Shown: piece by piece, positions 61,401 to 64,000 of the stretch
How the letters are laid out: each line of letters starts with the position of its first letter
Position numbering within the stretch: position 1 is the stretch's first letter
Source of the DNA: Gammaproteobacteria bacterium UBA2679
Lineage (GTDB): Bacteria; Pseudomonadota; Gammaproteobacteria; Pseudomonadales; Oleiphilaceae
Direction: 5' to 3'
Length of the DNA stretch: 64,000 nucleotides
NCBI GenBank assembly: GCA_002354735.1
Contig: DEMD01000009.1
Coordinates: forward strand, 224,705 to 288,704
Made by a program: the position numbers and the translations under genes
The notes under the pieces: generated by a model
What the model was told of the DNA's origin: nothing
The model's database searches: none
Seen by the model: only the letters and a program-made list of their open reading frames with translations

Positions 61401-61631
61401 GACTCGATCCTTAGCCTGCAGATCGTCGCCCGTGCCAAACAGCAGAACATTCGTCTCTCCGCCAAGCAGGTGTTCGAGGCGGAGACGATTGCCGCCATGG
61501 CCGCCGTGGCAGTTCTGGAGGCACCTGCCGAGCTGACGGCGGACCGCCCGTCAGAACGTTTCGCGTTGGCGAATCTGGATGACCAGGGTCTGGAGGATCT
61601 GCTGGCAGAACTTGATGCGGCCCAGCACTAA
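58491..61631 (+). CDS. NRPS with condensation-like, adenylation and carrier domains
   Basis: A 1046-residue single-module NRPS. Residues 1-430 fold like a condensation domain, but where HHxxxDG is expected the sequence is T-P-G-Y-L-D-L, so both histidines are lost. Residues about 450-940 are an adenylation domain (L-I-Y-T-S-G-S-T-G at about 580; Y-G-P-T-E-A; G-D-L-A-R-W; N-G-K-L). The specificity residues I read by comparison with GrsA are D-S-A-S-I-A-E-V-W plus the terminal Lys. A carrier domain follows with its phosphopantetheine Ser at about 972 in G-G-D-S-I-L. No thioesterase or epimerase domain. The degenerate N-terminal domain fits an interface domain that docks a beta-hydroxylase. Start at 58491 follows an AAGGA. 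Confidence 0.88.
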   Translation: MSSVTGFRISPQQASWWRNAQMSENSPSATWLQLEVLRPVVPGALQQRLTELSAREEILRTRLHRSAGMAQPLQIIAEQADIPLTIEDLQSLPQPEHAVRLEALLQKTITSGPLEVWLLQLSAERWSLTLRSTPGYLDLHSLVIIASELLADRPFAQSDEPTLQYADYAEWKHDVLTTEAEHPGLQFWQQHKQTVPDISLPGLQNRGRDKAGPAMAAGPVVVDVIKEHLHERANSLGIDVGDYLYASWSILLARLTGQTRVPLAWLDVGRGDGLDDALGPYEQTLPVLVDVDPARALPDQIRQLLQPLQLAQGWGDYYDSTSDSTFGFSYRELTSIAEQVHVMNAVTRDDACSLRLDCVAHGEALSCRLIYDSALFSAIAIECLAEQWQQLLRGLQEASIPVGRIALQHKRQAALLAPQSAAPAIEPVSVLKLIDRQGQSHPSSVALVDRNGTLTYQALLERSNQLARHLLDHGQTQGVVGILLERGTPMIIAMLGILRAGCAYLPLDPTYPADRLAYMIDDSEARTVITSASLTHLLPDSTTRLLLHNFLRDSLESSAGAPSDTLKTAAADLQQPAYLIYTSGSTGQPKAVEVSHANLSHSTQVRIAFYNEPIHSYLLLSSFAFDSSVAGIFWTLAQGGTLVLPASGEELDLARLAELIEQHRVSHSLSLPSLYETLLDYSTPEGLSSLSTWIVAGESCPSSVLAKHRHKVPQARLVNEYGPTEATVWATADVLSEQDDDSISIGRPIPTVDLWLLNDQGVPAGIGEPGQIVLGGPTLALGYRGRPEATAQAFVSSTDFAEGQRVYATGDLARWRLDGRLSFLGRVDHQVKIRGHRVELGEIERLLAGHSQVREAVVIARAHASGTQLVGYITAQAGPAPSVQALQAYLEEKLPAHMMPAALIPMKSLPRTPNGKLDVNALPEPDMTAATRSVHVAPRTALEITLATICAEVLRRESVSVMDNFFQIGGDSILSLQIVARAKQQNIRLSAKQVFEAETIAAMAAVAVLEAPAELTADRPSERFALANLDDQGLEDLLAELDAAQH

Positions 61632-61746
61632 GCCTCTGCGCCTCGAACAAGTAGCCATCAAATAAGCGACCGCCAAAAACAAGCAACCGTTTCAACGCCG
61701 GCCCGGCAATAGCCCCGGGCAGCACCACAGCACAGGTAACACCAGG

Positions 61747-64000
61747 ATGTCAGCACAGACTGCCCAGAACATCGAAGACGTTTATCCACTTTCCCCGCTT
61801 CAGCAGGGCATGCTGTTCCACACGCTGCTCCATAGCGAGTCTGGTGTCTACCTCATGCAGGATCGCTATCGCATTGGCGGACATCTCGACACCGATGCCT
61901 TTCTGGAAGGCTGGCGACTCGTGGTTGCGGCGCATCCGGCGCTGAGAACCAGCTTCCTTTGGAAGAGTCAAAAGCAGCCGCTCCAGGCCGTTCACAAGCA
62001 GATTGCAGATCCAGTCGAGTTCATCGACCTGAGTGAGCTATCGGCCGAACAGCAGGACGCGCACATCAAGGCGCTGTTGGCACTGGAGCAGAAGCAGGGC
62101 TTCAATCTGGCCAAGCCGCCACTGATCCGTATTCGGTTGGTGCGTCTGGGGCCGGAAGACTACGAGATGATACGCAGCTTTCACCATATTCTCATGGACG
62201 CGTGGTGCATCTCGCTGGTGATGGTCGATTTTGTCGATGCCTACGATGCCTTGCGACAGGGTCGGCAGCCGGACATGCGCCAGCCCCGCCCTTATCGGGA
62301 CTATATCGCCTGGCTGCAGCAGCAGGACAAGAGCATCGCTGAAGGCTTCTGGCGGCAACAGTTGGCAGGCCTGGACGCACCAACGCCACTGGTTGTCGAA
62401 CAGGCTGCCCGGCAGAACCAGTATCAGGAAGCCGTACTCGTCGACGATATGCTGGTTCGCCTGGATGAGCCACAGACACAGGCGCTCATGCGCTTTTGCC
62501 AAGACAGTCGCATCACGCCGAATACGCTGTTTCAGGGCGTTTGGGCACTACTGCTCAGCCGTTACAGTGGCAACGCTGACGTGGTCTTTGGCGTTACCGT
62601 TTCAGGGCGTCCGCCGGAGTTGGCCGGCGTCGAAGAGATGATCGGCCTGTTCATCAATACACTGCCACTGCGCATTCAAGTGGATGAGGCTGAGCAGCTG
62701 GTCCCCTGGTTACAGTCCCTGCAGTCGCTGAACCTGGATCTCCGAGAGTTCGAGCACAGCTCGCTCGTCGACATTCAGGGCTGGAGCGATTTTGTCCGCG
62801 GTGAGGAGATTTTCGACAGCATCCTGGTCTACGAGAATGCGCCGATCGATGCAAAGCTGCTCGGCGGTGAACTCAGCTTTCGCCTGGAAGACATGGATCA
62901 CAGCGTTCATACCCATTACGGCCTGACGGTCGTCATCCTGCCAGAGACCAGGCTCGGCATTCGCATCTCCTACGATCGGCGTCGCTTTGCCCGTGACAGC
63001 ATCGAGCGAATGCTCGGCCACGTTCGGCAGTTGGTGCTGAACATGGTGGCAGGCCCGACGAAAGCCCTCGGCAGCCTCGAGCTTCTAACCAGCATCGAGC
63101 GCGAGCAACTGCTGATCGGCTGGAACCAGACCAGTCATGATTTCCCGCTCGACAAGACCTACGCAGCGCTGTTCGCGGAGCAGGTCGCCACTCGTCCGCA
63201 GGCCGTCGCCGCAGTGTGTGGTGCTGAGCGCTTTACCTATGCGGAACTCGACGCCCGAGCGAGCCGGTTGGCCGCCGCGCTGCTGGCATCTGGCGCAGGA
63301 CCGGATACCCTGGTGGCGGTACTGACAGAACGCGGCCTTGGCTTTCTCACCAGCCTGATCGCCATATTCAAGGCCGGTGCGGCCTATCTTCCGCTTGAGG
63401 TCAAGCACCCACAACAGCGTCTGGCTGAAATCCTCAGACTCAGCCAGACAACGCTGGTACTGACGAACACTGCGCAAGCTGCTTTGGCGGACAAGGTTTG
63501 TGCGCAGCTGGACACACTGCCGCAGGTGCTGGAAATAGAGCGCTTTTGGCAGCACGGTCCAGTCCCTGACATCGCGCTTCAGGGTAGGCCCCAGGACCTC
63601 GCCTATGCGATTTTCACTTCTGGCTCCACCGGGACACCAAAAGGCGCTCTAGTTGAGCAACTGGGCATGCTCAACAACATCTTCGGTAAAGTGCCCAGCC
63701 TTGGCCTCTCCACTGATGCCCGTATCGCGCAGACCGCGTCTGTCGCCTTTGATATTTCGGTCTGGCAGTTCCTGGCCGCACCGGTGCTGGGTGCTACCGT
63801 TCACATCCTGCCCGATGAAGTCAGCCAGGATCCGGCCTTACTGCTGGACGCACTCGAACAGCAGGGTCTGACGGTATTGGAGGCCGTCCCTGCCGTCATA
63901 CGAGGGCTGCTGACTGCCAGTACCACAACGACCGAACTCGCCAGCCTTCGATGGCTGTTACCAACGGGTGAAGCCTTGCCGCCGGCACTCTGTCAGGACT
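61747..64000 (+). CDS. NRPS, condensation plus partial adenylation domain (runs off window)
   Basis: 751 residues visible, cut by the window end. Residues about 10-450 are a condensation domain starting Y-P-L-S-P-L-Q-Q-G-M, with the catalytic F-H-H-I-L-M-D-A at about residue 147 (second acidic/Gly position altered to Asp-Ala) and S-G-R-P-P-E later. Residues from about 460 are an adenylation domain (T-Y-A-E-L-D, F-T-S-G-S-T-G-T-P-K). Its first six specificity residues, read against GrsA, are D-I-W-E-L-T, which equals the start of the diaminobutyrate code. The remaining modules, thioesterase and export genes must lie downstream. Confidence 0.9.
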   Translation, partial: MSAQTAQNIEDVYPLSPLQQGMLFHTLLHSESGVYLMQDRYRIGGHLDTDAFLEGWRLVVAAHPALRTSFLWKSQKQPLQAVHKQIADPVEFIDLSELSAEQQDAHIKALLALEQKQGFNLAKPPLIRIRLVRLGPEDYEMIRSFHHILMDAWCISLVMVDFVDAYDALRQGRQPDMRQPRPYRDYIAWLQQQDKSIAEGFWRQQLAGLDAPTPLVVEQAARQNQYQEAVLVDDMLVRLDEPQTQALMRFCQDSRITPNTLFQGVWALLLSRYSGNADVVFGVTVSGRPPELAGVEEMIGLFINTLPLRIQVDEAEQLVPWLQSLQSLNLDLREFEHSSLVDIQGWSDFVRGEEIFDSILVYENAPIDAKLLGGELSFRLEDMDHSVHTHYGLTVVILPETRLGIRISYDRRRFARDSIERMLGHVRQLVLNMVAGPTKALGSLELLTSIEREQLLIGWNQTSHDFPLDKTYAALFAEQVATRPQAVAAVCGAERFTYAELDARASRLAAALLASGAGPDTLVAVLTERGLGFLTSLIAIFKAGAAYLPLEVKHPQQRLAEILRLSQTTLVLTNTAQAALADKVCAQLDTLPQVLEIERFWQHGPVPDIALQGRPQDLAYAIFTSGSTGTPKGALVEQLGMLNNIFGKVPSLGLSTDARIAQTASVAFDISVWQFLAAPVLGATVHILPDEVSQDPALLLDALEQQGLTVLEAVPAVIRGLLTASTTTTELASLRWLLPTGEALPPALCQD

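Overview
The window looks like the chromosome of a free-living, probably marine or otherwise aquatic gammaproteobacterium. Pointers are a Fur-type iron box, a TonB-dependent receptor, a pimeloyl-CoA-type beta-oxidation operon under a TetR regulator, a PhnCDE-type transporter and Shine-Dalgarno-led genes with proteobacterial-style protein sequences. I cannot name a genus. I saw no rRNA, tRNA or CRISPR array.

Layout. (1) 0-7.2 kb: the start of a PAS protein coupled to an RsbQ/KAI2-like hydrolase, a fold-type I aminotransferase, and a phnD-phnC-phnE-phnE-HAD operon for uptake of a phosphorus oxyanion or phosphonate. No C-P bond-cleaving enzyme is visible. (2) 7.4-15.2 kb: a class I-like HMG-CoA reductase, a Major Royal Jelly Protein/Yellow homologue, a short-chain dehydrogenase and an MMPL/RND transporter. 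A BenE-type transporter then sits between two imperfect direct copies of the MMPL gene tail. (3) 15.2-18.8 kb: small redox and exported proteins and a MarR regulator. (4) 18.8-36 kb: an accessory region with many breakpoints. It holds an ISAs1 transposase remnant that truncates a secreted-protein gene, an AT-rich operon of a 2-oxoglutarate oxygenase and an AEC transporter, and a HAD gene bounded by integron-core-like inverted 13-mers. It also holds an endonuclease/exonuclease/phosphatase (EEP) gene with three broken copies scattered over 6 kb, one beside an IS3 OrfA remnant. The leucine dehydrogenase/SNF symporter pair lies among these. An AT-rich gene with a PD-(D/E)XK-like motif follows, then a two-TM protein and two copies of a RES/Xre toxin-antitoxin locus flanking an orphan immunity-like gene. 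(5) 36-45.7 kb: periplasmic binding and membrane proteins, then a TetR gene divergent from a four-gene operon (FadB-like enzyme, thiolase, two acyl-CoA dehydrogenases), with two perfect 16-bp palindromes between them. (6) 45.7-51 kb: an internally deleted EamA gene, LemA with a DUF3137-like partner, a secreted EEP enzyme, a binding protein, a GFA-fold protein and a MATE remnant. (7) 51-64 kb: an iron-regulated siderophore locus cut by the window end.

In the siderophore locus a 2,4-diaminobutyrate aminotransferase and a TonB receptor are divided by a Fur box from a divergent operon. That operon encodes two SyrP-like oxygenases, a free-standing condensation domain and two NRPS proteins. The first NRPS starts with a condensation-like domain that has lost both catalytic histidines, which resembles the interface domains that recruit beta-hydroxylases. 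The second NRPS has the first six residues of a diaminobutyrate specificity code, matching the aminotransferase. This locus and the 29-36 kb defence-like segment are the parts most worth following up.
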